Shown piece by piece: positions 38,490 through 47,336 of a DNA stretch of 64,000 nucleotides. Every line of letters starts with the position of its first letter. Positions within the stretch are counted from its first letter, which is position 1. Source of the stretch: Ottowia flava (GTDB lineage Bacteria; Pseudomonadota; Gammaproteobacteria; Burkholderiales; Burkholderiaceae_C); the NCBI RefSeq assembly GCF_042680565.1, contig NZ_JBHUEJ010000019.1, positions 62,001 through 126,000 on the forward strand. The letters are read 5' to 3'. The translations under genes and the position numbers were made by a program. A model generated the notes under the pieces. The model had not been told where the DNA came from and did not search any database. It saw nothing but the letters and a program-made list of their open reading frames with translations.

Positions 38490-39275
38490 ATGACCGTTTC
38501 GCTCGCTGACTTCGCCGGCGACATCGCCAGTGGCGCCCTGCGCATCGTGGACCTGACCCAGACGCTTTCGCCCGACTTCCCTCCGTTGGTGCTGCCGCCC
38601 GAGTTCGGTCAGGTCTGGGCGTTCAAGCAGGAAACCATCTCCCGCTACGACGAGAAAGGCCCGGGCTGGTACTGGAACAACTTCTCCTGCGGTGAGCACA
38701 CGGGTACTCACTTTGACGCGCCGGCCCACTGGATTACCGGGAAGGGCCACGCCAACAACACGGTTGATACCATTGACCCGAAGGTTTTCATTGGCCCAGC
38801 CTGCGTTGTGGACGCGAGCGCCGAGGTCGCCGCCAACGACGACTGGTTGCTGGATGTGCCGTTTCTCGAGGCCTGGGAAGCCCAGCACGGCCGCATACCG
38901 GCGGGCGCCTGGGTCGTCTTTCGCACCGACTGGAGCCGTCGCATCCAGGACCCGGCAAGCTTCGTCAACCTGAAGGACGACGGCGCTCACACGCCAGGCC
39001 CGACGCAGGCCGCGGTCGAATGGATGATCGGCCGCGACGTGCGCGGCTTTGCCGTCGAGACCATCAACACCGACGCCGGCCAGAGCTACGCGTGGCCCAT
39101 CGGCTACCCGTGCCACACGCTGATGCACGGGGCCAACAAATACGGCCTGCAGTGCTTGACCAACGTCGACCAGCTGCCGCCCACGGGCGCGGTGATCCTC
39201 GCGGCGCCGCTGAAGATCCAGGGTGGCTCGGGCTCGCCCCTGCGCGTGCTGGCGCTGGTGCCGCAAGCCGCCTGA
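38490..39275 (+). CDS. Cyclase family / kynurenine formamidase-like metal-dependent hydrolase
   Basis: Protein of 261 residues with the family metal motif HTGTHFDAPAHW (about residues 70-81) and an N-terminal IVDLTQTLSPDFPP. Members hydrolyse amides or cyclic compounds (N-formylkynurenine, isatin, cyclic imides) with a divalent metal. It is the first gene of a cluster with ior-like, Bug, thioesterase and CoA-ligase genes, so a role in opening or hydrolysing an aromatic or heterocyclic growth substrate is plausible. Substrate unknown. Confidence 0.87.
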   Translation: MTVSLADFAGDIASGALRIVDLTQTLSPDFPPLVLPPEFGQVWAFKQETISRYDEKGPGWYWNNFSCGEHTGTHFDAPAHWITGKGHANNTVDTIDPKVFIGPACVVDASAEVAANDDWLLDVPFLEAWEAQHGRIPAGAWVVFRTDWSRRIQDPASFVNLKDDGAHTPGPTQAAVEWMIGRDVRGFAVETINTDAGQSYAWPIGYPCHTLMHGANKYGLQCLTNVDQLPPTGAVILAAPLKIQGGSGSPLRVLALVPQAA

Positions 39276-39300
39276 ATTCCCTTTCCCGGAGAGTGACCGT

Positions 39301-41520
39301 ATGGCTGAGCGTTCCTTCGCGAAGGAAGTAGAGCAGTTGCGCGTGCCTGCAGGCACCGAGTTTCGCGGCGAAGGCATTCTGGCCGTGACCAAGGCACTGC
39401 TGGAGTGCGGCGTCGGCTACGTGACCGGCTACCAGGGCTCGCCGATCTCGCACCTGATGGATGTGCTCTCCGATGCGCAGCCGATCCTGCGCGAGCTGGG
39501 GGTGTATTTCGAGCCGGCCGCGAGCGAGGCGGCAGCCGCGGCCGCGCTGTCGGCCTCGGTCAACTACCCGGTGCGCGGCGCCGTCACCTGGAAATCCACG
39601 GTCGGCACCAATGTGGCGTCCGACGCACTGGCCAACCTGGCGTCGGGCGGGGTGACCGGCGGCGCGCTCATCATCGTGGGCGAGGACTACGGCGAAGGCT
39701 CCTCGATCATGCAGGAGCGAACCCACGCGTTTGCCATGAAGTCACAGATGTGGCTGCTCGATCCCAAGCCGCATCTGCCGTCCATCGTGAAGGCCGTGCA
39801 CGATGGCTTTGCGCTGTCCGAGGCCAGCCAAACCCCGGTGATGCTGGAGTTGCGCATCCGCTCCTGCCACCTGCACGGAAAGTTCATCACGCAGGAAAAC
39901 CGCCGGCCCGAGTTCAGCCTGAAGCAGGCGCTGGAGCAGCCCCGGCGCGACGTCAACCGCATCGTGTTGCCGCCAGCCTCGTTCCTGCACGAGCGCGAAA
40001 AAATCGAGCAGCGCTGGCCGGCCGCGGTGCGCTACATCGCAGAACATCAACTCAACGAGTTCGTGCCGGGTGACCTTGATCACATCGGCATCGTGCTGCT
40101 GGGTGGCATGAGCAACAACGTGCAGCGTGCGCTGCACCTGCTCGATATGGCTGATCTGTTTGGCACCAGCCGTGTTCCGCAGTACATCCTGAACGTGGCC
40201 TACCCGCTGGTTGAAGAAGAGGTGCTGCGCTTTTGCGGCGGCAAAAGCGCTGTGCTGGTGGTCGAAGAAGGCCAGCCCGATTACCACGAGCAACATCTCA
40301 ACACCATCTTGCGTCGCCATGGTGTCAACACCGTCGTGCATGGCAAGGACATGCTGCCGATGGGGGGCGACTACACGGTCAACGTCCTGCGCCAGGGGCT
40401 CAAGGCCTTTTTTCAGCAACACCATCCGGCAGCCCTGGCGGCGCCCGTGGCCATCAGTTTGCCGACGCCCACCGCGCCCGCTGCAGTGGCTGCGCCTGCG
40501 GCAGCGGCAGCGGCCGTGTCAGGCCTGCTGCCACCCCGCCCGCCCGGGCTGTGCGTGGGATGCCCGGAGCGACCGATCTTCTCGTCGCTGAAACTGGTCG
40601 AGCAGGAGTTGGGGCAGCACCACGTCTCGGCCGACATCGGCTGCCACCTGTTTTCGATCATGCCGCCGTTCAACATCGGCGCCACCACGATGGGCTACGG
40701 CCTGGGCGCCAGCAGCGCATCGGCCTTCAATGCGGGCGGGCAACTGGGCGCGGGCAAGAAGGCGATTGCCTTCATGGGCGATGGCGGCTTCTGGCACAAC
40801 GGGCTGACCTCGGGCATCGGCAATGCGGTGTTCAACCAGCACGACAACGTGTTCGTGATCGTTGACAACAACTACTCAGCTGCCACGGGCGGCCAGGACA
40901 TACCCTCGTCGCGCAACACCAACCCCAACCGCAGCACGATGCACCCGATCGAGCGCGCCGTGCGCGGCGTGGGCGTGCAATGGGCGCGTACGCTGCCGCG
41001 CACCTACGACGTGACAGCCATGCGCGACATGATGCGCGAGGCGCTGACCAGCACCGCGCCCGGGCCGAAGGTCATCATCGCGCAGAGCGAATGCATGCTC
41101 AATCGGCAGCGACGCGAGAAACCACGCGCGGCGGCAGCTATCAAAAAAGGAGATCGCGTCGTCAAGGAGCGCTTCGGCGTCGACGCTGCGGTGTGTTCCG
41201 GCGACCATGCGTGCATGCGGGTTTCCGGCTGCCCCAGCCTCACGCTCGCCCCCAGCGGCGACGCGCTCAAGCCAGACCCCGTCGCGCACGTGGACGAGCA
41301 TTGCGTGGCGTGCGGCCATTGCGGCGAAGTGGCCGACGCGGCCGTGCTGTGCCCGTCGTTCTACAAGGCCCAGAAGGTGCACAACCCGACCGCGCGCGAT
41401 CGGTGGGTGGCTTCGTGGCGCCGCTCCGTCATCGGGTGGTTGCGGCGCGGCAGCGAACGCGAGCAGGCCACGCGGCAGCTTCACCCCACTGGGCAGTCCA
41501 CGGCCGAGGCTGCGCGATGA
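39301..41520 (+). CDS. Indolepyruvate:ferredoxin oxidoreductase-like, alpha subunit
   Basis: Protein of 739 residues for TPP-dependent oxidative decarboxylation of a 2-oxoacid to an acyl-CoA with ferredoxin as acceptor. The PFOR-type N-terminal domain begins GEGILAVTKALLECGVGYVTGYQGSP. The TPP/Mg site is MGDGGFWHNG...VDNNYSAATGG (about 489-525). The C-terminal Cys-rich part (CSGDHAC, CVACGHCG, LCPSF; about 632-690) resembles the IorA ferredoxin domain but is degenerate. SD GGAGAGTG precedes ATG 39301. The last residues (RQLHPTGQSTAEAAR) lie in a family-B repeat and AAAIKKG lies in a family-A piece. The stop overlaps the beta gene (ATGA). Confidence 0.9.
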   Translation: MAERSFAKEVEQLRVPAGTEFRGEGILAVTKALLECGVGYVTGYQGSPISHLMDVLSDAQPILRELGVYFEPAASEAAAAAALSASVNYPVRGAVTWKSTVGTNVASDALANLASGGVTGGALIIVGEDYGEGSSIMQERTHAFAMKSQMWLLDPKPHLPSIVKAVHDGFALSEASQTPVMLELRIRSCHLHGKFITQENRRPEFSLKQALEQPRRDVNRIVLPPASFLHEREKIEQRWPAAVRYIAEHQLNEFVPGDLDHIGIVLLGGMSNNVQRALHLLDMADLFGTSRVPQYILNVAYPLVEEEVLRFCGGKSAVLVVEEGQPDYHEQHLNTILRRHGVNTVVHGKDMLPMGGDYTVNVLRQGLKAFFQQHHPAALAAPVAISLPTPTAPAAVAAPAAAAAAVSGLLPPRPPGLCVGCPERPIFSSLKLVEQELGQHHVSADIGCHLFSIMPPFNIGATTMGYGLGASSASAFNAGGQLGAGKKAIAFMGDGGFWHNGLTSGIGNAVFNQHDNVFVIVDNNYSAATGGQDIPSSRNTNPNRSTMHPIERAVRGVGVQWARTLPRTYDVTAMRDMMREALTSTAPGPKVIIAQSECMLNRQRREKPRAAAAIKKGDRVVKERFGVDAAVCSGDHACMRVSGCPSLTLAPSGDALKPDPVAHVDEHCVACGHCGEVADAAVLCPSFYKAQKVHNPTARDRWVASWRRSVIGWLRRGSEREQATRQLHPTGQSTAEAAR
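41128..41149 (-). repeat. Partial family-A repeat inside the ior alpha gene
   Basis: The reverse complement reads TTTTTTGATAGCTGCCGCCGC, matching the left half of the repeat. It codes for Ala/Lys-rich residues just before the Cys-rich domain. Confidence 0.5.
41470..41503 (+). repeat. Family-B repeat fragment at the 3' end of the ior alpha gene
   Basis: GGCAGCTTCACCCCACTGGG resembles the GCAGCTTCCCCCCACTGGGG of the copy at 6440. It encodes the extreme C terminus of the alpha subunit. Confidence 0.5.
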
Positions 41521-43064
41521 AGCCGCGCCTGATCACCATCGCCGTGCTGGCGCTCGGCGGGCAGGGCGGCGGCGTGCTGGTGGACTGGATCGTCGACCTG
41601 GCCGAGCACGCAGGCTGGACGGCGCAGGCCACCTCCGTCGCGGGCGTCGCTCAGCGCACGGGCGCCACCATCTACTACATCGAGCTGGCTGAGCCCACGC
41701 CGGGCCGCGAACCCGTGCTGGCGCTGATGCCCGTGCCAGGCGAGGTGGACATCCTGATCGCGGCCGAGCTGATGGAGGCGGGCCGCTCGGTCGAGCGCGG
41801 CTTTGTCACGCCCAACCGCACCACGGTCATCACCAGCAGCCACCGGACCTATGCGGTTCAGGAGAAGATGGCGCCCGGCAACGGTACGGCCGACAGCAGT
41901 GCCGTGCTTTCTGTCGTGCAGACCGCGGCGCAGCGGGTGGTGGCCGACGACATGCAGGCGCTGGCCGTGCGCCACGGCAGCGTGATCTCGGCCTGCCTGT
42001 TTGGCGCGCTGGCTGGCAGCGGCGTGCTGCCCTTCGACGCGGCCGATTTCGAGGCGGTGGTCGAGCGCGGCGGGGTGGGTGTGAAGCCGAGCCTGGCGGC
42101 CATGCGGGCCGCCGCGCTGCTCGCGCGCGAACAGCAGGCCCTGCCGACGCTCGACAACCCCGCCGACGCCATGCAGACCGCGCCGCGCGCGCTGCCGGAA
42201 CGCGTTGCCCATGCCCCCCTGGAAGCTCTGGTGGAGCAGGTTCGCCGAGAGTTTCCTGCGGCCGCATGGAACTGGCTTGGCGAAGGCCTGGCTCGCGTGA
42301 CCGAATGGCAGGACGTGGACTACGGCCACGAATATCTGAGCCGCGTGCGGCCCTTTGCCGATTCGGATGCGGCTGCGGGCGACGCGAGCGCAATGCTCAC
42401 CATCGCTGCTGCGCGCTGGATCGCGGTGGCCATGGCCTACGACGACGTGATCCGGGTGGCCGACCTCAAGACCCGCGCCACGCGCGATGAACGGGTGCGC
42501 GGCGAAGTGGGCGCGGGCGCCGATGACGTGCTCGGCCTGGAAGAGTTCTTCCACCCGCGCCTGGAAGAAGTGCTGGGCCTGCTGCCCGAGCGCTGGGCCA
42601 AGCGCATTGAATCGAGCCCATGGCTCAGCGAATCCTTGCAGCGCCGATTGGCGCACGGGCGGCGGATTCAGACGCACACCATCGGCGGATTCCTGCAACT
42701 GCGCATGGCGGCGGGTTTGCGCCGGTGGCGCCGTGGCAGCCGAAGGCATGCGGCCGAGGTTTTGCACCTGGAGCAGTGGCTGGCCGAGGCGCGGCGCGCC
42801 GTGAACACGGGTGACCGTGCGCTGGCCGCCGAGATATTGCATTGCCGTCGGCTCGTCAAAGGCTACAGCGACACCCATGCGCGTGGCCAGAGCCGCTTCG
42901 ACCGGCTGATGCACGCTGCGCGCCGCCTGGAGGGCCGTCCGGAAGCGGCCGCACGTTTGCGCGAGCTGCGCGAGGCTGCGCTGAAGGACGCCGAGGGCCG
43001 TGCGCTCGATGTGGCCGAGCGCGCCCTGTTCGCGGCCGATGCGCTGGCTGTGCCGCCGCGCTGA
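41517..43064 (+). CDS. Indolepyruvate oxidoreductase beta subunit-like protein with DUF6537-type C-terminal extension
   Basis: Protein of 515 residues. The first ~195 residues match the gamma-type domain of 2-oxoacid:acceptor oxidoreductases (IAVLALGGQGGGVLVDWIVDLAE, GVAQRTGATIYYIE). The remaining 320 residues form a helical extension seen in the long IorB-like proteins of beta- and alphaproteobacteria. It is the partner of the preceding gene, with which it overlaps by 4 nt. The cluster implies an aryl- or alkyl-pyruvate substrate; indolepyruvate itself is not proven. The DUF number is from memory. Confidence 0.87.
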   Translation: MKPRLITIAVLALGGQGGGVLVDWIVDLAEHAGWTAQATSVAGVAQRTGATIYYIELAEPTPGREPVLALMPVPGEVDILIAAELMEAGRSVERGFVTPNRTTVITSSHRTYAVQEKMAPGNGTADSSAVLSVVQTAAQRVVADDMQALAVRHGSVISACLFGALAGSGVLPFDAADFEAVVERGGVGVKPSLAAMRAAALLAREQQALPTLDNPADAMQTAPRALPERVAHAPLEALVEQVRREFPAAAWNWLGEGLARVTEWQDVDYGHEYLSRVRPFADSDAAAGDASAMLTIAAARWIAVAMAYDDVIRVADLKTRATRDERVRGEVGAGADDVLGLEEFFHPRLEEVLGLLPERWAKRIESSPWLSESLQRRLAHGRRIQTHTIGGFLQLRMAAGLRRWRRGSRRHAAEVLHLEQWLAEARRAVNTGDRALAAEILHCRRLVKGYSDTHARGQSRFDRLMHAARRLEGRPEAAARLRELREAALKDAEGRALDVAERALFAADALAVPPR

Positions 43065-43109
43065 CCTGAGCCGTCCTGTTCTTTTTTTGAGCCGAAGTCT
43101 GGAGCCTGC

Positions 43110-44099
43110 ATGAGTCTGCCCAACCGCCGTCGCGCCACCGCACACCTGTCTGCCCTGGCGGCCCTGATCGCCGCGCCCAGTCTGGCCGCGCGCGCGCAGG
43201 CCCGCACCTGGCCGACGCGCCCGGTCCGCTTCGTTGTCGCCTTTCCGCCGGGCGGCCTGGCCGATGTGATGATGCGGGCGATCCAGCCCGCCCTGACGCA
43301 GGCGTTGGGCCAACCGGTGGTGATCGACAACCGGGGCGGCGCCGGTGGCAACGTGGCCGGCGTCGAAATGCTGCGCGCCAAGGACGACCACACCTTTCTG
43401 GTGACCGTGAGCACCACCGAGTCGGTCAACCCGTCGATGTTCAGCGCCATGCCGTTCGATCCGGCCAAGCAGTTGCAGCACATCGCCTTGCTGGCCAATA
43501 GCCAGCTATTCCTGGTCACCCGCCCCACGTTGCCGCCGAACGACCTGAAGGCCTTCGTGGCCTACGCCAAGGCGCACCCGGGCAAGATGAGCTACGGCTC
43601 GGCCGGCACGGGCACCACGCCGCACATCGGCGGCGAGCTGTTCAAGCAGGGCGCGGGCATCTTCGCCACGCACATCCCTTACCGCGGCGCGGCGCCGGCG
43701 ATCCAGGACGTGATGGCCGGGCAGATCGACTTTGCGTTTGCACCGGGGACGGTGTTCCCGATGGTCAAGACCGGCAAGCTCAAGCTGCTGGCGGTGGCCA
43801 GCAAAGCGCGCACGCCCAACTACCCGAGCGCACCGACGTTCACCGAAAACGGCATTCCGGACGTGTTCGCCGACACCTTGTTCGGTGTGTACGGGCCCGC
43901 GGGTATGCCGGCCGAGGTGGTGACGCTGCTCAACCGCGAGATCAATCGCCAGCTGGCCGAACCGGCCATTCGCGCCAAGTTCGCCGAGATGGGGGCCGAC
44001 GCCATGCCGATCTCGCCGGACCAATTCAAATCCCAGGTTCGCGCCGAGACCGAGCTGTTCAGCCGCATCGTCAAGGCGCGGTCGATCAAGGCCGAATGA
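43110..44099 (+). CDS. Bug-family periplasmic solute-binding protein (tripartite tricarboxylate transporter receptor)
   Basis: Protein of 329 residues. Tat-like or Sec signal (NRRRATAHLSALAALIAAPSLAARAQA), then the Bug motifs WPTRPVRFVVAFPPGGLADVM, VIDNRGGAGGNVAG, YGSAGTGTTPHIGGELF, and VPYRGAAPAIQD-like residues. Bug receptors bind carboxylates for TctC-type transporters and are greatly expanded in betaproteobacteria, often as orphans; no TctA/B is nearby. Here it presumably captures the substrate of the cluster. Confidence 0.92.
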   Translation: MSLPNRRRATAHLSALAALIAAPSLAARAQARTWPTRPVRFVVAFPPGGLADVMMRAIQPALTQALGQPVVIDNRGGAGGNVAGVEMLRAKDDHTFLVTVSTTESVNPSMFSAMPFDPAKQLQHIALLANSQLFLVTRPTLPPNDLKAFVAYAKAHPGKMSYGSAGTGTTPHIGGELFKQGAGIFATHIPYRGAAPAIQDVMAGQIDFAFAPGTVFPMVKTGKLKLLAVASKARTPNYPSAPTFTENGIPDVFADTLFGVYGPAGMPAEVVTLLNREINRQLAEPAIRAKFAEMGADAMPISPDQFKSQVRAETELFSRIVKARSIKAE

Positions 44100-44112
44100 G
44101 GGCCGTGCGCTG

Positions 44113-44568
44113 ATGGCTGGCGACTGGACCCCCGATTTCGAGCTCGCCCGGCGGATCCGCTTTTCGGACTGCGATCCGGCCGGCATCGTCTTCTATCCGC
44201 AGTATTTCGTGATGTTCAACGGCCTGGTCGAAGACTGGTTCACGCAGGGCCTGTGCATCCCGTTCGAGCAGCTGATCACTACGCGCCGCATCGGCGTGCC
44301 CACAGCGCACCTCAGCGTCGATTTCCGCGCACCCAGCAGCTTTGGCGAGACCGTGACGCTCAGCCTGGGCGTCATGCGGCTGGGCAGCAAGTCGATCGAG
44401 TTGCAGGTGCGTTGTGTTGGGTCGGATGGCGCCCAGCGCATCACGATGCGCCAGGTGCTGGTCACCACCTCGCTGGCCACGCACCAGTCGGTCGCGGTGC
44501 CGGACGACATCCGCGCGGCGATCACCGCCCAAGCGCGCCAACAGGGGCTGATGGCGCCGCGCCAGTGA
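44113..44568 (+). CDS. 4-hydroxybenzoyl-CoA thioesterase-type hotdog protein
   Basis: Protein of 151 residues. The acyl-CoA thioesterase active-site motif RFSDCDPAGIVFYPQYF (catalytic Asp after Cys) and the following helix FNGLVEDWF are typical of the 4HBT/YbgC hotdog family. It probably releases an aryl- or acyl-CoA intermediate made by the neighbouring oxidoreductase or ligase. It starts 13 bp after the Bug gene, so it is in the same transcript. Confidence 0.9.
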   Translation: MAGDWTPDFELARRIRFSDCDPAGIVFYPQYFVMFNGLVEDWFTQGLCIPFEQLITTRRIGVPTAHLSVDFRAPSSFGETVTLSLGVMRLGSKSIELQVRCVGSDGAQRITMRQVLVTTSLATHQSVAVPDDIRAAITAQARQQGLMAPRQ

Positions 44569-44575
44569 ACAAGTA

Positions 44576-44603
44576 CCCACCTGTTGAGACGCCGCCAGGT
44601 GGG
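44576..44603 (+). terminator. Hairpin after the thioesterase gene, possible terminator
   Basis: Perfect 8-bp stem CCCACCTG (44576-44583) / CAGGTGGG (44596-44603), 7 bp after the stop codon. No T-run. Confidence 0.4.
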
Positions 44604-44999
44604 CCAGAGCAGGGCTTGGTCAGCGCGCTGGCTTGACGCAACGGGTGAGAGGGCGCGCGCTGCACGGTTGCCAGAACAGCCGTTTGCTCTTTAAAGAGTA
44701 GCTGTTAGCGAAGATCTACAGGGGGCTGTAGGCTGTTTTGATGCCTGAATGTGCGAGGTCTGCCGTCCTCCGGCCTCGATGGCTGCCACCAGGGCAAAGC
44801 GACGGCCGCCACCGTGCGCATGGCGTTCGGGCACCGGCAACGCCCCTGCGGCTGGCCGGTGGATGCGGGTTTGTCCCGATGTGCTGGCTGTCAGACCAAG
44901 GCCAGCTTGGCTGGCTATCATGAAATTGACCGATTCGCACGCGCGCTACGGTGCGTCCGCACCGCGCCCAAGCCACCGCCCGCCCCACAGGAGACACCC
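44604..44999 (+). other. 396-bp gene-free spacer before the CoA ligase gene
   Basis: Holds a family-A repeat (44686-44746) and otherwise GC-rich sequence. The ligase frame stays open backwards through most of it, but without family similarity, and the real start has an AGGAGA Shine-Dalgarno. No other gene is supported. Confidence 0.5.
44686..44746 (+). repeat. Family-A dispersed repeat
   Basis: A diverged copy, AGTAGCTGTTAGCGAAGATC, with a GGGGGCTGTAGGCTGTTTTG tail. Confidence 0.6.
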
Positions 45000-46643
45000 A
45001 TGGCCAGCATCTTTGACACCGACTTGCCGCGCACCGAGGCCAACTTCGCGCCGCTCACGCCGCTGGCCTTCATTCAGCGCACGGCCGAGGTCTACCCCGA
45101 CCGCCTGGCCATCGTGCACGGTGATCTGCGACGCAACTGGGGTGAGACCTACGCGCGCTGCCGACAACTGGCCAGCGCGCTGCAAAAGGTGGGCATCGGC
45201 AAGAACGACACCGTGGCGGTGATGCTGCCCAACACGCCGCCGATGGTGGAGGCGCACTTCGGCGTGCCCATGGCCGGCGCCGTGCTCAACACCCTGAACA
45301 CGCGTCTCGACCCCGAGGCGGTCGCCTTCATGCTCGATCACGGCGAGGCCAAGGCCCTGATCATCGACCCAGAATTCGCCAGCATCGTGAAGAAGGCACT
45401 CACGCTGCGCCAGTCCAAGACGCCCCTGCTGGTGATCGATGTGGAAGACCCACTCTTCGGCGAAGGCCAGAAGCTGGGCACGACGACCTACGACGCCTTT
45501 GTTGCCACGGGCGACCCCACGTTCGAATGGCACTACCCCGGCGACGAGTGGGATGCCATCGCGCTCAACTACACCAGCGGCACCACGGGCAACCCGAAAG
45601 GCGTGGTCTACCACCACCGCGGCGCGGCCACCAATGCGGTGTCCAACATCCTGGAATGGGACCTGCCCAAGCACGCCGTGTACCTGTGGACGCTGCCCAT
45701 GTTCCACTGCAACGGCTGGTGCTTCCCCTGGACGGTGGCGGCGCGCGCGGCCGTCAACGTGTGCCTGCGCCGCGTGGACGCCAAGGCGATCTTTGACGCC
45801 ATTCGCGACCACGGGGTCACGCACTACTGCGGCGCGCCCATCGTGCACGGCCTGCTGGTGAATGCGTCCGCCGAACTGAAGCAGGGTGTGCCGCGCGGCG
45901 TGAAGGCCATGGTGGCGGGCGCTGCGCCCCCGGCGTCGATGATCGAGGGCATGGAGGAAATGGGGTTCGACCTGACCCACGTTTACGGCCTGACCGAGGT
46001 GTATGGCCCCGCCACCGTGTGCGCCAAGCACGCGAGCTGGGACAGCCTGGACATCGGCGAGCGCGCGCGCCTGAACGCGCGCCAGGGCGTGCGCTACCAC
46101 CTGCAGCGCGATGCGCGCGTGATCAACCCCGAAACCATGCAGCCTGTTCCGCTGGACGGTGAAACCATGGGCGAGATCATGTTCCGCGGCAACATCGCCA
46201 TGAAGGGCTACCTGAAGAACCCCAAGGCCACCGCAGAGGCTTTTGCCGGCGGCTGGTTCCATTCGGGCGACCTTGCCGTGCAGTACCCCGACGGCTACAT
46301 CAAGATCAAGGACCGCAGCAAGGACATCATCATCTCAGGCGGCGAGAACATCTCGTCGATCGAGGTCGAAGACGTGCTCTACCGCCACCCCGCTGTGCTG
46401 GCTGCCGCCGTGGTGGCCAAGCCCGACCCGAAATGGGGCGAGACGCCGTGCGCCTTCCTGGAGCTGAAGCCCGGCGCCGAAGTGACCGGGGCCGACATCG
46501 TCGCGCACTGCAAGCAGCACCTGGCCGGCTTCAAGGTGCCGCGCGCCATCGTGTTCGGCGAGCTGCCCAAGACCAGCACCGGCAAGATCCAGAAGTTCGA
46601 GCTGCGCAAACAGGCCGGGTCGGCCGCGGCGATCGACGTGTGA
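45000..46643 (+). CDS. AMP-dependent acyl-CoA synthetase (AlkK/DmdB-like)
   Basis: Protein of 547 residues that adenylates a fatty or aryl acid and forms the CoA thioester. P-loop YTSGTTGNPKGVVYHH (about residue 190), VYGLTEVYGPATVC, WFHSGDLAVQYPDGYIKIKDRSKDIIISGGENIS, and the C-terminal catalytic Lys in PKTSTGKIQKF. The FHCNGWCFPW segment is characteristic of the AlkK/LcfB and 3-methylmercaptopropionyl-CoA ligase group. It sits 430 bp after the thioesterase gene in the same orientation and may belong to the catabolic cluster, though the spacer allows its own promoter. Confidence 0.9.
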   Translation: MASIFDTDLPRTEANFAPLTPLAFIQRTAEVYPDRLAIVHGDLRRNWGETYARCRQLASALQKVGIGKNDTVAVMLPNTPPMVEAHFGVPMAGAVLNTLNTRLDPEAVAFMLDHGEAKALIIDPEFASIVKKALTLRQSKTPLLVIDVEDPLFGEGQKLGTTTYDAFVATGDPTFEWHYPGDEWDAIALNYTSGTTGNPKGVVYHHRGAATNAVSNILEWDLPKHAVYLWTLPMFHCNGWCFPWTVAARAAVNVCLRRVDAKAIFDAIRDHGVTHYCGAPIVHGLLVNASAELKQGVPRGVKAMVAGAAPPASMIEGMEEMGFDLTHVYGLTEVYGPATVCAKHASWDSLDIGERARLNARQGVRYHLQRDARVINPETMQPVPLDGETMGEIMFRGNIAMKGYLKNPKATAEAFAGGWFHSGDLAVQYPDGYIKIKDRSKDIIISGGENISSIEVEDVLYRHPAVLAAAVVAKPDPKWGETPCAFLELKPGAEVTGADIVAHCKQHLAGFKVPRAIVFGELPKTSTGKIQKFELRKQAGSAAAIDV

Positions 46644-46689
46644 TGCGCGTGCCCGCGGGTGCGCCGCACGGGGTGGCCACGGCGGCTGA

Positions 46690-47028
46690 ATGAGCGCGCC
46701 TGACGCGTCGGAGGCCGACGAATCCGGCTACCTGCTCAGCGCCGTGTTGATCGGCGTGCTGGCCGCCCTGCTGTGGGCCGTGCTGGCGGCCGAGCAGCGC
46801 ACCGGATATCTCGACCAGGGCGATGCCGCGGTGTGGCCGGGCGCCTACGTCATGGCCTGGGGCGCGATGTTCGGGCTGAGCTATTGGTGGTTCTTCTTGC
46901 GCGGGCTGATGTGGCTGTGCGAGCACGGCTCACGCCCGAGCGGGCGCAAGATGGCTTGGTTCTACGCAGCGCTGGGCGGTTTTCTCGGCCTGATGGGCGC
47001 CTTCAAAGGTCTGGGCTGGTTGGGTTGA
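46690..47028 (+). CDS. Small integral membrane protein of unknown function
   Basis: Protein of 112 residues with three probable membrane helices (about 14-34, 48-74, 88-108) and no family I recognise. It starts 47 bp after the CoA ligase and may be cotranscribed. A hairpin followed by a T-run (47031-47060) lies directly after its stop. Confidence 0.6.
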   Translation: MSAPDASEADESGYLLSAVLIGVLAALLWAVLAAEQRTGYLDQGDAAVWPGAYVMAWGAMFGLSYWWFFLRGLMWLCEHGSRPSGRKMAWFYAALGGFLGLMGAFKGLGWLG

Positions 47029-47030
47029 GC

Positions 47031-47060
47031 GCGGAACATTCCGCGGGTTGGGTGTTTTTT
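47031..47060 (+). terminator. Possible rho-independent terminator
   Basis: GCGGAA (47031-47036) / TTCCGC (47039-47044) stem with a tight 2-nt loop, and six T residues at 47055-47060. The distance from stem to T-run is long for a textbook terminator. Confidence 0.4.
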
Positions 47061-47115
47061 GCTAGCTTATCTGTAGCTGCCAGCGCAGATGGGACTAGCG
47101 CCGGGAACCTTTTCG
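47056..47115 (+). repeat. Family-A dispersed repeat
   Basis: CTGTAGCTGCCAGCGCAGAT core with a GGGACTAGCGCC tail. The remaining spacer to 47336 has no supported gene. Confidence 0.7.
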
Positions 47116-47276
47116 GCTGGTGGAGAATCGAAGCAAGATTCGCGCGCGCCTGGACCACTTCGGCTGACCGTCACGCGCTCCAAGTCACCGCGCCCGTGCC
47201 ATCGGGCAACCGGGTCACCGCGCCATTCGCCACCACGTCGGCGCGCCGGTTGGCTCGGGTGCGCCGCTGAGCGCTG

Positions 47277-47292
47277 CCTGTCATGTGACAGG
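47277..47292. promoter_or_regulatory. Inverted repeat upstream of the miniconductance channel gene
   Basis: CCTGTCA/TGACAGG separated by TG, 45 bp before the start codon. It could be an operator or a short leader hairpin. Confidence 0.35.
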
Positions 47293-47336
47293 CTTAGGCT
47301 TTAGCCACGGCGCCCCATATTCAGGAGGAACCCACC

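Noticed and set aside
44751..44999. Extended N terminus for the acyl-CoA synthetase at 45000
   Set aside because: No family similarity upstream, and AGGAGA lies just before ATG 45000.
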